A stretch of 64,000 bases of DNA from Colocasia esculenta (taxonomy: Eukaryota > Streptophyta > Magnoliopsida > Alismatales > Araceae), in NCBI GenBank assembly GCA_014218235.1, contig CM024753.1, positions 188,208,348 to 188,272,347 of the forward strand. Reading direction: 5' to 3'. How positions within the stretch are numbered: the first letter of the stretch is position 1; the number at the start of each line of letters is the position of its first letter. This document shows, one piece after another, positions 33,372 through 46,200 of the stretch. Position numbers and translations under genes: made by a program. The notes below the pieces were generated by a model. The model was not told the DNA's origin and ran no database searches. It worked only from the letters and a program-made list of their open reading frames with translations.

Positions 33372-35088
33372 TGTTGGCCCTTTTTGGTACGGCAGCAAGC
33401 CAACCTAGAGGGGGGGTGAATAGGATTTTCTGCTTTCTGAAATAGAATCTTAAACACAGAAAATAACACTTGAAAGCTTGGTTAGTTCAGTGTGATAGAG
33501 AGTGCAGTGCGGAAGCAAATAAACAATCACACAAGGACACAGGAGATTTATCCTGGTTCGGCCCTTCCCACATGGAAGTCCTACGTCCAGTCCCCAAGCA
33601 AACTCTTGGGATTTCACTAACCAAGGGTACAGTCCCCCTTATGGACCTTACAACACCCTGGATCCCCCACCAGGTCTTCTTCTCTTTCCCGGGCAAGAAG
33701 GCAGCCCACTTCTCTTACAGGTAAAGAAGCCAACCTCCTGGAACAAACCCCAGTGCGGTTCTGCTAGACACAAACCCCTAGCTGGGTTAACAACTGGTAC
33801 AAACCCCAGTTAGGTTCTGCTAGACACCAACCCCTAGCTGGGTTAACAACTGTATACAGTCCTACAGCTGGACACAGATCTTTCTTAGAAAGATCAGACT
33901 GAGAGACCTTACAAGATGAACACTCATGTAAAGCTCACAGTCCCAAACTCTCCCCAAATATACAATGAGCTCGGAGAGAAAACAGAAGAGAGAAAAGAAG
34001 GCTCGAATGCTTGAAAGCTTGGAAGCTTGAGAGCTTGAAATGCTTCTTCTTGGCTCGGGCTCTTTCTCTCTTTCCTTGAGTGTATGTGGCGTGAAGGTGC
34101 TTCTCACAGATGTACACTCCTTCAAAGATATTCAAGAAAAGGCTCTTATGTTCTTCAGCAATGCTTCCATCTTTTATATTGAGCAGCTTTAGAATAGATC
34201 CGTTGAAGAGATCCGTTGGAGTTCTAGCCGTTGCTCATCTCCTCTTCATTTGTCTTAATCAGACTCTGATGGTCTTCGATGTCTGTGAGCATAGAAGAGA
34301 GTGTTAGCATAAAAGAGTGTTTATGATAAACGATGCATGGTACTGTGCTTCTGCTGACATACTGAAAATAGTAGGTCATATCTTTTTGACAAGATTCTGA
34401 AATATGCATGCAGCTTTTTGTCAGAAGATATTTGACTTTTTATTTAAGCACCAAGCATATTTGAAATATAAAGGCAATCTGTGTTTGAACAGAATCCATG
34501 AAGAAATCGTTATGAGCATGACTTATGAAATCGTTATGTGAAGAGTCGTTGTTCATTTATAAACAAATCGATGTGAACAAATCGTTGTGAGAGCAAGTCG
34601 TTGCGCTCACTTATAGAATCGTTATGAGATCGATTTCTTACTAAATCAATGCGCTTAAAGAGGAAATCATTATGGCATCGACTTCTTAACAAATCGTTGC
34701 GCTTACAGAAGAAATCGTTATGGCATCGACTTCTTTTACAGAAGAAATCGTTGCGAACACTTATGAAATCGTTATGGCATCGACTTCTTAACAAATCGTT
34801 ATGGGAACGATTTCTTACCAAATCACTGCGCTCAAAGAAGAAATCGTTATGGCATCGACTTCTTAACAAATCGTTGCGCTTAATATTTTGGCACTTTAAA
34901 CAGAAATCGATGTATATTGATTAAACATCGATTTTATCATTTTAGTGCGCCAAATATTGCATCAATGAAAGACTTATCATTTTGCTATGGGATTGATGCG
35001 ACACAGATGAAACAAAAATATTCATTATGTTATCATCATAAGTTTTGTTATCACCAAAATACAAGGACAGCCATAGAGTGGTTCAACA
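33372..35088 (-). mobile_element. 5' LTR of element C
   Basis: Same structure as 30314-32031. Differences seen are one fewer G in the G-run near the left end, and substitutions near 34551, 34670, 34857 and 34977. It includes the 2 x 56-bp repeat at 33738-33849. Confidence 0.95.
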
Positions 35089-35392
35089 TTATAGACATAC
35101 GCCAACTGGGATAATGGTGGCTCCCAACGGGAATTACGAGGATACTCAGCTGTCACACAAGCACTCTGGTCCTATAAAAGAGGCATACACTCTCTAGGAT
35201 AAGGTACGCAATCTCTGAAACAAAAACTCCCGACTCATTATTCCCAAGCTGACTTGATCGTCGGAGTGTCTACCCACCGAGGAGGCTCGGTGGACTTGCA
35301 GGTCGGAAGCTCGGCGTCTTCGACACCTTTGCCACGTCAGCCTCCCTTGGGTCTTTTCGGCTTGAGCCAAGCCAGTTACTCAAGCAGTAACA

Positions 35393-35412
35393 TTTTAGCG
35401 CCGTCTGTGGGA
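35393..35412 (+). other. Primer-site-like sequence of T2
   Basis: TTTTAGCGCCGTCTGTGGGA follows the LTR end directly, at the position and with the GCGCCGT core usual for Tat-lineage primer sites. I do not assign the tRNA. Confidence 0.6.
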
Positions 35413-35417
35413 ACCTA

Positions 35418-36850
35418 ATGGCTCCCAAGGGAAAGGAGGTGGCTCATTCATCTGGTGAGGAGATAGTCCCTGCAAAATGTTGGAGGCGGTTCCGGATTAG
35501 GTGAACAGGATTCGTCAACCTCCAGTCACCTTGATCGGGTCGAGTAGATGGTCACAAGTCTGCACGAGATGCTCGCCCGAATGGAGCAAAACCAGTAGTC
35601 CCTTGCGGGTCGGGGGGTTAGACTGCCCCTATCGCAGTCGACCCTGGCGTCGTCGGGCCTTCTGAGGTATGCGCTCATCACTCAACATTGTCAGCTAGCC
35701 ACGTAGACACCCAGGCCGCGGTACCTGTGTTCTTGACGTCGGCCCCACCACAGGGAGTTCCTACACCGCGACCCGCTGCTCCTGCCACGGTCACGGAGCA
35801 CGCATGCCCAAAGTAACCGAGGCCGATCATTTCTATCGACGTCAGCCTCGACAGGTTTACTGGTTACGGAGCCTCAGTGGAGGAATGACCTCCAGGAGAT
35901 GAATAGAAAGATAGAAGCTCTGCAGCGCGGTTCCCGTGTCCCCTCGGTGGCGACGCTACTATCCACCTCACCTTTGTCGAGCAAATCACCTCGGCCCCGA
36001 TCCCACCGAAGCTGCAACTCCCTAAGTTCTGAATGTACAATGACGGAACAACGAATCATGTCCACCACCTCGACAACTTCTAGGGGCAGGTCGAGATGGT
36101 GAATATTTCTGAAGCCCTGAAGTGTCGGGCATTTATGTCCACCCTTGTCGACCCGGCGCTTCAGTGGTTCAAGGCTCTACCATCACGCTCGGTGACAAGC
36201 TTCCCTGACCTGGCACAACATTTTTTGGACCACTTCTATAACACGGTGCAACATTCATTGTGCATCGACGACCTATGGCTGGTCGCAAAGAAGGAGGCCA
36301 AATTCTTTCGTGATTACGCAAAGAGGTTCCAACTAGAGGTCATGAAGGTTGTGGACCTCGACCTGAGGACAGCTGTTAACATATTGACAAGGGTCTATTC
36401 CAACACGCCATTCGTGGCGTCCATTGCGAAAAAGCCGCTGGTAAGTCTTTCCGACCTTCTTTCTCACATGCAGAAGTACGTACGATTGGAATCCACCCTC
36501 AGCGCAGAAGGGAAGCTCAGTCGACCATTCGAGAGGGGATCAACTAGTGGAGAGCCGACCACGAAGAAAGGGAAGAGGGAGGAAGCCCCGATGTACGGAA
36601 TACCAAGGTGACCAGATCCAAGCTGTCGTCTAGACGAGCACTGTAGGATTAGGGACCTACCTCACTTCAGTAGGCTTCCTTCGGAGATCCTGCCCATCAT
36701 CAAAAAGCTATCGGGATTTCAGCGTACTGAGCCGATGGCGAGGCCCCATTCAGAGCGCAGGGCCAACCTCTACTGCGACTACCACAAGGACTTTGGGAAC
36801 ACGACCGACTAGTGTCGAAGCCTCAAGGTAGAGATCTCGGCGATGCTAAG
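35418..36850 (+). pseudogene. gag: gag of T2 (broken)
   Basis: ATG at 35418 begins MAPKGKEVAHSSGEE, then frames shift. The best-preserved part (36096-36611) is the retrotransposon gag domain: FMSTLVDPALQWFKALPSRS, FPDLAQHFLDHF, SLSDLLSHMQKYVRLE. After 36612 the other domains continue with stops to the Tat-type zinc-binding motif CDYHKDFGNTTD*C (about 36775-36815), where a TAG precedes the last Cys and Asn replaces the usual His. Gag would form the particle. This copy cannot. Confidence 0.82.
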
Positions 36851-36947
36851 GTGTGGCATCATCGAAAAGGATGTCGTGGAAGGATGATAAAAAGCTTCTG
36901 CCCCCGACGAGGAGCCCGGAGCCCCCAGAGGCAAGGGAGAGGTCCTG

Positions 36948-37679
36948 GTGTTAGCGGGCAGCTCGGCAAGTGGCGGTGATAGCGAAATAAAATGCAAGGC
37001 ATATGCATCGGCAGCAGGATCAAGCCCTAGTAGAACAACTCCAAGGGCCCAAGGGGTCATTTCTTTCTCTGACAAGGATGTAGTCGGGCTCAACCTTCCT
37101 CATGATGACGCACTGGTTATACATGCCGACGTCGATGGGTATGATGTACACATGATTCTAGTTGATAATGGAGTCACGCCGGACGTCCTTTTTTATAATT
37201 GTTTTGTAAAAATGATTGAACAAAGCTCTAAGTTGAAACTTATCGCCACACCCCTATTTGGGTTTAGTGGGATCCCGGTGAACGTCGAGGGTTCGATTAA
37301 GCTGAAGGTCACCCTCGGCACCCGACCGCGTCATGTAACGGTTAAGGTCGACTTTCTCATGGTGAATGTGAAGTCGGCTTACAACACGATCTTTGGTTGG
37401 GGTCTGCTGGGAAAGTTGGGAGGAGTCCCATCGACCTATCACCAGAAGTTGAAGTTCCTGACACCGAACGGGATTGGCGAGGTCGTGGGGAACCAAACCG
37501 AGGCCCGGCAGTGTTATGTAAACTCTATCAAGACAAAAGAGCCGGTAATTTCCGAGTATGAACATGTTCTTGATGAGAGCTCGGAGAGGCACGAGCCGGC
37601 CGAGCTGACAAAGCAGGTGGAGATCTTGGAGGAAAGGGCACTGGTCGTTGGTGTCGAGCTTCAAGAGCTGGAGAAGTAG
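36948..37679 (+). pseudogene. pro: protease region of T2
   Basis: A 243-codon open frame. The retropepsin motif reads VHMILVDNGVTPDVLFYNCF, with DNG in place of the canonical DSG/DTG. The second conserved region AYNTIFGWGLLGKLGGVPST follows, then a linker to RT (EARQCYVNSIK). Tat-lineage proteases often vary at the Ser, so loss of activity is likely but not certain. The frame ends at TAG 37677-37679, and the RT connection has further stops (TAA near 37760). Confidence 0.8.
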
Positions 37680-38798
37680 ATAGTAGATTTTTTGAAAGCA
37701 AATGACGATGTCTTCGCATGGTCGGAAGACAACCTTCTGGGCATTGATCCAGAAGTAATCTAACACCATCTAAATGTCAACTCCAGCGTCCGACCAATAT
37801 GCCAAAAGAAGCGGCCATTATTGGCTGACCGACAGGAGGCTATTGACGACAACCTCATGAAGTACCTGCGCACAGGGATGGTTCGCGATGCCGTCTACCC
37901 TGAGTGGGTGGCGAACGTCGTCCTCGTAAAGAAGGCGAGTGGAAAATGGTGCATAAGCGTGGACTTCACCGACCTGAACAAGGCATGCACGAAGGATAGT
38001 TTCCCGCTTCCTCACATCGACCAGCTCATCGACTCCACGGTGGATCACAAGCTTTCGAGTTTCCTCGATGCCTACTCGAGATACCATCAGATAAGGATGG
38101 CTCCTAAAGATGAGGAGAAGACAGCCTTCACCACGAAAAAAGGTCTGTACTACTTTACCTGAATGTCCTATGGACTAAAAAATACAGGGGCAACATACCA
38201 GAGGCTCGTCAACATGATGTTCGAACATCAGATCGGGAATACGATGGAGATATACATCGATGACATGCTGGTAAAAAGTCGATGGGCCGAGGACCATGCT
38301 CGGGACTTAGCCGAGGCTTTTGAGGTCCTACGGCAGTACGGGATGAAGCTGAACCCCGAGAAGTGCATTTTCGACGTTCCAGAAGGAAAGCTCCTCGGCT
38401 ACCTCGTCTCCAGCCAAGGAATTGACGTCAACCCCGACAAGGTGCCGACGATCATCGACATGTCGGCACCGCGGACCGTCAAGGAAGTACAAAGGCTCAA
38501 CAGTCGAATCACCGCCCTGAGCAGATTCATGTCCAGGTCAGCCGAGCGTTGCAGGCCATTCTTCGATGTGCTGAGGAGAGGATGGTTCAAGTGGACCGAC
38601 GACTGTCAGAGGGCTTTCGACGAGCTCATGGCGTATCTAGCCAATGTTTCCACGCTGAGCAAGCCTGTACCAGGGGAAGACCTGCTGTTGCATATCTCCA
38701 AAATGGATCACTTAATCAGTTCAGTGCTCGTACGAGAAAAGGAGTGGAAGCATCTCCCGGTATACTACATAAGCAAAGCCTTGCGGAGAGCTGAGTAG
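37680..38798 (+). pseudogene. pol: reverse transcriptase of T2
   Basis: RT starts with FLKANDDVFAWSEDNLLGID, the Tat-type entry, then VYPEWVANVVLVKKASGKW, VDFTDLNKACTKDSFPLPHI and FLDAYSRYHQIRM, and breaks at TGA 38160-38162 (YFT*MSYGL). It continues with GLKNTGATYQRLVN and the catalytic YIDDMLVKS. The connection domain follows (SRFMSRSAERCRPFFDVL) and ends at TAG 38796-38798. Catalytic residues survive but the frame has at least three stops. Confidence 0.87.
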
Positions 38799-39019
38799 TG
38801 CTACTCCGGCCTGGAGAAAGCAAGTTACGCGCAGATCATGGTGGTGCGCTGACTTAGGGTGTACTTTCAAGCCCACAATATCATCGTCCTCACCGACATC
38901 CCCATTAAACAGGTGCTTTGTTGCCCGAGGCCTCAGGGAGGTTGGCAAAGTGGGCCATTGAGCTCGGTGAGTTCGATATCATCAATCCCTCGTGTGATGA
39001 CACGCCCTTTTTGGATTCG
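38799..39019 (+). pseudogene. Start of T2 RNase H, cut by element E
   Basis: After the stop the frame resumes with CYSGLEKASYAQIMVV, VYFQAHNIIVLTDIPIKQVL and, in another frame, AKWAIELGEFDII, the Tat RNase H order. A TGA interrupts near 38850. The sequence breaks at 39020 where the E LTR begins. Confidence 0.75.
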
Positions 39020-41827
39020 TGTTTATTAGTTCTGGAGTGGTGCTCATGACCAAGAGGTGGTCATTGGGCCTTAGTTGAGGTTTCCATGCATTGTGTGGGC
39101 GTTGTGGGCCTTATCTTTCAGCCCATTTAGCCCACAGGTTCACTGGTTGTGAACGCGACGGGGCATGTCATCACGTTTTGAAACGTGACAGCTTACTACG
39201 TCGCGATTCACAGAACTGCCTCTATGACGCGTGGCGCGTTAGGTTCCGATTGGCGACGGTTAGGGTCGCTGCGTTTAACTCTTAAACGCAACGTCTGGCT
39301 ATGTCGCGATTTCGAATGTGACTTAAATAATCTGTTTCACCAGATAGAGCAGAGAAAGCTCTGTCCAAATGAGGGGCGGGGGGCTGTTGAGGGTTTTCTG
39401 ACAATTCAACTTTGTGGTGGTTCGTGCAGCGCAGGATCCACGCGAGGATGGCGTCCGGAGCATGGACGTGCCGGAGACATGGAGTTTCTGGCATTCTTCA
39501 GGCTCGTTCAGTTGGTAGGGAGACTTCCTACTTGTGTTACTTTGTGTTGAATGGTTTAAAAGGGGTGGAGGCATGTGTGGGTGGTTTTCTATTTTGAGAA
39601 TATCATGTTTAATGCATTAGCTTTGAGATTGTATCGCTTATGTGTTGGTTCTTCTGTGGAGAAGGTGGGGTTCAGCCGTGCAGCTAACTCCACAGTCCCG
39701 TTTGAAAAGCAACGGGATTAACCATCGCGTTCATGGTATGAACGCGACGTAGTGAGTCATCGCATTTCTACTTTTGATTGATGAGGTGCTCTGATTGATG
39801 TAAACATGACCATAAGGGTCGTCGCATTTATGAATGTGTAAACCGACTTGCGATATCGCGAAGTATCGCGTCATCGCGATTTGTACTCTGACTGTCGGGT
39901 TTGGCTTAAAGGCGACATATCAGCCCATCGCGACTCTGTCGTGACATTGGGCTCTGTCGCGTTAGTGTTTGAATTGCGTCCGGACAGGTCGTCGAGATTT
40001 GAAAGGCGACGCTAGTGTCCGTCGCGTTTTAGCCTCCGAGGGGTGAGTTGTGCGCTTGGGAAGTGAGGGTTCTGTGTGGACCTAGCCCTGGTCTTTTACT
40101 ATCTTTTAGAGAGTACTTAAGATGGTTAATGTTAGTAAAGCATGTGTAAGAGTAGCTAGTGAGTTGTGTAACTCATGTTATGTTTATTATGTTTAATATG
40201 GCAATGGAGGTCATGAAATGACCAATGACAGGTAATGTTATTGTAGTTCATGTATGTGTCTGTGTAGGCTAGCTTGTAGGTCACATGGTGACTGGGAACA
40301 AGCCATTCTTGACACTTGTACTGTGGTTTGTAATAAAGGTTGTATAAGTATGTATATCGTGGTTTGTGTGTCTGCCGAGTCTGGTGGTCCGACGCCTATT
40401 TCGAAATACCTCTTCAGTTGGGTACCCCAGGTTCCTTGGTGAGCTAGGCACGTGTGTTGTGCTCTGGGCGTGTCCCGGTACGGTGTGTACCATTGAGGTC
40501 TGAGTCGTCTTCCTGGACACCCTCATTCCTGAGTTTGAGTTGTACATCCGGCTGAGGGAAAGATGACTGGGAGCAGCGACTTGTGTTTGTGGGTGTGCAG
40601 TCGCTTGTAGTACGCTCGTGGTTGGGAGACGGAAACCTGCAGACGTCACTGGTCCCTAGCTAGTCCTGTGTTTCTAGTGCCTCACTTTAGGGAGCTCAGG
40701 CCGGAGTCTCTAAAGGTGTTAGGCTTGGGCCTGCAGTTGTGTGGTCTGTAGGTATGGTGTTAGTTCGTCTCCACTGTTCTTTGTCTTGTGACTGTGGAGC
40801 GGAAGTTGTACCTTCCATCCGTGACTACGAGATTGAGAGGTGGTTCTTGTGCTGTGTTGTCCTGGTTGGATACTGGCGTCATGAACCAGTAGTCTGTTCC
40901 CATGTGGTGGCGTCATTCTGTTCCGACTCGTGTTTTGCCACTGGTTGTGGACTGTGTGTAGTGACTCGCTAGTTGAGGTTTTACCCATTGGGGTGTGCCC
41001 TGGTGCTGGTACAATTGTGGTTGTAGCTCCGTGGTGGTACCTCATGGTATTAGGTACATGTACCCTTCGTGGGTAGCTTTGTGTTGTGGTATGTGTGTAA
41101 CCAGCCACGTGTTGTGTTTTACCTTGTTTAGGGTAAGCTTCCGATTATGGTGTTGGTATGTGGGGTTTGGCAGGTTGTTGCCAGTCCCGTTACCCTGCTT
41201 GAGTAGTTTGCCTGTGAGACTTATGGTCGAGGCGTTTTAGCTGTCGGGCGGACTAGTGGTGTCGAACTAGTCCTGTTGTTTCCCCTTACTCTCCGAGGAT
41301 TGAATTGGATAGTATGCTCATGTATAATAATTGTTTAATTATGATTGTTGTGAGCATGATATAGTTTGGCTACCGACGTTGCCAGTGAAACCCCCTTTGG
41401 GGTTGAGGACTCTTCAGTGCTCGGGTGTTGTTTTTGGGAGGTCCCTACTGAGCCAATGACGTGTTGAGGCTCACTCCCTTACAGCTATTTTCAAGTGTTA
41501 GCCGTTTGTGTGGCTTGCGGAGGCATTGTGGCAGACTTGTACCACCAGTAGTAGAGTTAGTAGCGTTGTGTGAGCTTGTGCTCCCTCGGGGTATGCCCCA
41601 AGTAGTTGTACTCTTTATTAGGCATGTAATAATGTATTGGGACAGTTGTACAATGTTGTATACAAGTATGAGCACATGTACTTTCTTGTGTTTTATACTA
41701 TTGTTGTTGTCTTTTATACTCCTACTGGACACTTGTGCACGTTATCCCTTGTGAGACTTCGGTCCGATCGCGGGAGGCGGACTTGGATATGGAGCCTTAT
41801 TGGGTATAAATATCCAGGACCATTACA
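39020..41827 (+). mobile_element. 5' LTR of element E
   Basis: 2.8 kb. The start is unusual, TGTTTATTAG instead of TGTAACG. The end CCATTACA is followed by the primer site. The start is defined by the exact point where similarity to the 3' LTR (47866) begins. The U5 end (41740-41827) is the reverse-complement match of the B LTR ends. CG hairpin sequence occupies about 39149-40035, including the nested palindrome at 39149-39211. Confidence 0.85.
39149..39211. repeat. Nested imperfect palindrome in E U3
   Basis: Outer arms GTGAACGCGACG (39149-39160) and CGTCGCGATTCAC (39199-39211) pair with one extra A. Inner arms TCACGTTT and AAACGTGA are perfectly complementary around TG (39171-39188). The arms reuse the AACGCGAC word of B. 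Confidence 0.85.
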
Positions 41828-43255
41828 GTTGGTATAAGAGCATGGTCCAGTTAGAATATGAAAGACATTGAGGTTACAATGTCCCAAAACATGGTTTAAT
41901 GTCCACTGCTAGTAGTAAGTCTGCGGTTTTATGTGGTTTAAAGTGATTTTCACGTGAGTTTCTGGCATGTGAATTGTGTGTCTTTGCTTGTTAAACTGGC
42001 AGTTGTTAACAGTTGCTGAGAAATGGTGAAGCTAGTTGTACAATGTGAGTGGTTACACCAGTGTGCCAGTTTGCAATTAAAGTGTTGTTATTTGAAGGTT
42101 CTCAGTTATAGAAATTGAAGGGATTAGTGAATTCATATATGGAATTCAGTAAAGGTGTTTTAGTGAGGTGCAGAGTTGGCAGAGACAGGTATAAGGTAAT
42201 GATATGATAGAGTGGCAGTGAGAGCAGTGCTATAATGAGGAATAGAACAGTGTGTGATAAGGATTGATAAACATACAAATTGTGGTTAAGAACCTTAGCA
42301 GAGGTAACAGTTGTGTCTGAGATCTGTGTTAATAAGTGTTAAGGAGCAGCTTGGGTAATAAAGTGATTAGTGAAAAGAAAGGTTTGAAATAATTGGGTGA
42401 GGCAGATTAGCTTCAGATGAGGAACTGGTAAATAGAGGAGCTGTGACTCTTGGTAGCCAGATTAGAGACAATTGTAGTGAAGAAGCTTGAGAATAGTGTT
42501 GTTATGAGTAATGATGATAATGGAAACTTTTGATATAGAGATCTGTGTAAGAGTGTGCCGAGGTGATCAGTTGGGTAAAGAAAGAGTGAAGAAAGATTTG
42601 GGTGCAGTTAGGTTTTTCTGAGAATTTTAGAAGAAAGATATTTACTTGGCAAGTGGACGTTTGTGAGGATTCCACAGAATGTCATGTTAAAGATTGTCGT
42701 GTTGAAGATAAGATTAGTGTCGTATAGTAGTTGAGTGTAGTCTATGGGAAAAGAAAGGTAAAGTATGGGTCCGACAAAGATTAAGGTTGAGGTTAAGAAT
42801 GATGGAAATGAGTTAGAGTTATGTGAGTCAGAATAGAAAGAGATGAATTGATTAAGAAGCAGTTAAGGAATATCAAGCTAAGTGGAATAGCAAGACAAAT
42901 TGTGAAAGGATATTAGTGAGTGTGTTGTAATAGTGGTACTTCAACATTTGAGAATAAAGCAGCAACGTGGAATAAAAGAATCAGGCAAAGCAAGTTATTG
43001 CAACTGAAGAGACTAGCATTTAGATTCGAGCTTTGGCATTATTATATTGAAAGATGATTGTATAGTAGCAGGAGTTTCAGTGTGAATGGTGCAAAGAGAT
43101 TAGCCAGATAGCAGAATGATTAAGAGAAATGTTTTGCAAAAATGATATTGAGGTTAGTGTAGTTGGCAGTACAGATCAGGTTGAGTGTTATTGACCAGAG
43201 AAAGAAAGAGTATAGCAGATTAAGAAACGGATATAATCAGATGGTTCAGGAAATG
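41828..43255 (+). mobile_element. Internal domain of E, left part
   Basis: Non-coding, A/G-rich on this strand. The first 300 bp match B's internal domain (14580-14881) in reverse. No open frame of note. Confidence 0.8.
41830..41841 (+). other. Primer binding site of element E
   Basis: TGGTATAAGAGC, one change from the initiator tRNA-Met site TGGTATCAGAGC. GTT separates LTR end and site in the same way as in G. Confidence 0.87.
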
Positions 43256-46200
43256 TGTGACGGCCCTCATTATACCGGTACGGTTATACCAACCCACGTC
43301 GGTATAACAAGTGCTGCCACAGTGGGACATTTACCCAAACGATACATACAACTGAGATACACGCGAATATACAACAGAGTAGAGGAAGTAAAAGACCAAT
43401 GTCTTCATTCATTCATCATCCACATTAAACATACATGCAGTTTGCAATTAACAGAAGGAACTAAGAGTTCACATAATTTAAATTGCTGAAATAGAATTAC
43501 AAAATGTCCACATAATACATTCCTTTCATAATAATTCTAATACAATGTTCCAAGTACATACTATGAAATACACAAATCTCGAGAACTCGAAAAACTAGCT
43601 AGTCTCCACGCTCGGAGTCCGTCTCTACTGCCTCCTCTAAAGGTACTGTGTCACCAACTATACCTGTACGCCGAAGCAAGGAGTGAGTCCAAGGACTCAG
43701 CAAGCAACACTACTCCTGATGTACACTTATAAATCCTAGTGGTTTCTACATGCACATTACAATTAGCAACACATAGCATGCTAGTCATTTCAAGTTTTCA
43801 ACCTATCATGAACATTTTACAATTTTATACATAACTCATGCTTTCAGATTTCTAAAATAAACTTCACCTATCACATGGTCTCTATTCAATTTACTCATGA
43901 CACTTTAATCTTTAAAGGATTAAAACATGAGAGCTATCAACATGAACAATTTACATACATGAAGGGAAATGCAACTAGCATGGATTTTACGCATTTTTAA
44001 ACACATACATGAACCTTTTCACATGCTTTAGGTTGCTGATTTCACATGATTCAATGGCTATAAATCTACACATGAGAGTTACAACGTTGCTTAAGACATA
44101 TCATATGAACAATCTATCATGCTATTTGCATACATATTCTTTAGTTGTCCCTAACATGGACTCTAAACATTTTTTGCACACATAAACATAAGAATAACAA
44201 CATGCATTTTCTGAATTCACATGGTTTCAGATTTAGTCTCACATGGGTTCCAATAACACATTTACACATCTAGAATTTCACACTTTTCTTTACACTAGTT
44301 TCTTCTTTTCACATGGTTACACTTTACACATACACATTCACATTGTCACTTACACATTTACACATGTACACATACACTTTACACATTTCACATTACACAT
44401 TTTTAGGTGCCGTGACACATAGTCCAAACCACCAAAGAAGGACATATACACATCACATTACACATAGACGCCATCTAGGCATTCCAATGGCGACTCTTGG
44501 ACTGCGCTGACCGGGAGAACAAGTCTCCACCCTAACCAGTGGTACTTGTCCACCTCTAGGATTTCCCCCTAATGCTCTTAGGGTCACTTAACACAATGAA
44601 CTTTCTGAGGGGGACTTTTCCCTGATACAGCTCCACTGCCCTCTACGGAAGCAGTGTCACATTGGCACAGTTACACATTTACATTTTTACCGTTTTACAC
44701 TTGGTTTTACACATAACACTTCATCTCATTCACTTTCTCACTCACATGAATACCTCTATTTTTCCTAACATGGTACTACAGAATTTCAAGGTTTAACATA
44801 CAGTAAACACACTAATCATGTTGGGTTTAAACAAAATCTAATCACATTAAGATCATATGCATGAATTATCACATTTCACATGAAAACACATAACTTTTTA
44901 TTTACTGACCCAAATGACCTGAAATTTTAACCACATGCTGTTTTCGGGTTCAAGGTCTTACCCTAAATTTTTCAGATTTTTCTGAGCTAAATAGGATTTA
45001 CAGAAAATAAAACGCCTAATTAGCATGCTATGAACAACTTAAATTAACATGGGTCTAACACATTTTGCAAATTGGCCACTTGCTGTTTATACATAAGCTA
45101 ATCACATATGCATGAACTGAGAATATAAAATTTCCCTAATTCACACATCTATGGATTGAACACTACAAATCATTATTGCATGCTTCTATTTCATCGAACC
45201 GAGCTTATTTACAAATTTCACAAGCATGGATAATTTACCAAAATTTGCAAACACATATGCTAACCCACTGATCTTCATGATTAGACTAAAACCATGGCAT
45301 TCATGCACATTCTAATCAGGAAAACTAAATTTGTAAAATCAACACTTCATGCTCACAAGTTTAAGGAACACCATTTTCCACATCCACCAACACACACCAC
45401 ATTCATCCACACACCACAATGCACAATATACATAGAGTATAAGGGTTACCATATATCCTCAACACGTAAAACATACCGAAATTAATGCATAAGAAGGACA
45501 GAACAGTCTGTTCTGTCCAGAAGAACTCGACGGCGGTCTCTGGCCGCTGACTCAGGGTCAGCGGCATGGTCGATGGACGCCAAGGATGATCTGGACATCC
45601 AGGGACCTTGCCGTCTAACCAGGTCTGTGCAGAAACATAGACCCGAGCTCTGAATCTTGGGTGAATTGGAGGGTCTAGGACTCGAGGAAAAATCCTTAAA
45701 ATTCACAAAACCAACCTAGACTCATAAGGGGACATCAAGGATAGGTCACTTGCCTTTCTAAAATTCCTCCAAGGGATTTATGGCTCGGTGAAGACCTCCT
45801 TGGGCAGTTCCAAGAAAGTTGCAGAACCTCCCTCTAGATCGCCTTCCTCTGGGCTCCTGGGTGATCTCCACGCCGAGGGGACGATGGGGATGCCTTCTCC
45901 CTTGCTCCAGCTTCCTCCTTGTCGCAGTAGATCTCCAGACCAAGCTCTAAGGGGTCGGATTTGGGGGTGCTAAGATGGGGTTTTTCTCACAGACTTTCTC
46001 TAGGGTTTTCCTTCCTCTATTTCTCCTCTTGCAAGGTGAAGTGAGGAGTGGGAGGGACCAAATTCGGGTTCAGACCTAAGGAGAGCCCCTCACCCACTCA
46101 CCATACCGATTTGACAACCTGAGAGCCGTTGGGGGACATCCCCCCAATGGAGGCCATACCTTGCTCCCGGATTTTCTGGCTCTGCAACGCATGCAGGTCA

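Larger units (their letters stand above)
30314..35088 (-). mobile_element. Young Ty1/copia element C (SIRE/Maximus type) lacking pol
   Basis: Two LTRs of 1718 and 1717 bp flank a 1340-bp internal region. A perfect 5-bp duplication TTATA is at 30309-30313 and 35089-35093. By eye the LTRs differ at four positions plus one G in a homopolymer, so this is the youngest insertion in the window. On the minus strand the order is 5' LTR, PBS, partial gag, untranslated sequence, PPT AAAAAGGGGGAGAT, 3' LTR. Protease, integrase, RT and RNase H are all missing, so the copy that inserted must have been mobilised by another element's proteins. Confidence 0.95.
29970..35392 (+). mobile_element. 5' LTR of T2, split by element C (29970-30313 and 35094-35392)
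   Basis: The LTR begins TGATACGAAGGG and ends CAGTAACA, about 643 bp once C and one TTATA copy are removed. It is homologous to the T1 LTR. CTATAAAAGAGGCA near 35170 is the TATA box candidate, about 220 bp before the LTR end. The C insertion point at TTATA lies in the LTR upstream of this TATA box. Confidence 0.82.
29970..39019 (+). mobile_element. Tat-lineage Ty3/gypsy element T2, truncated on the right by E
   Basis: 5' LTR (split by element C), primer-site-like sequence, gag, protease, RT and the beginning of RNase H are visible in order. Then E begins at 39020. The remaining RNase H, integrase and 3' LTR should resume beyond the window after E, F and G. Protein motifs (CDYHKDFGNTTD, LVDNGVTPDVLFYNCF, VDFTDLNKACTKDSFPLPHI, YIDDMLVKS) are of Tat type. 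Stops are present in every domain. Confidence 0.87.
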
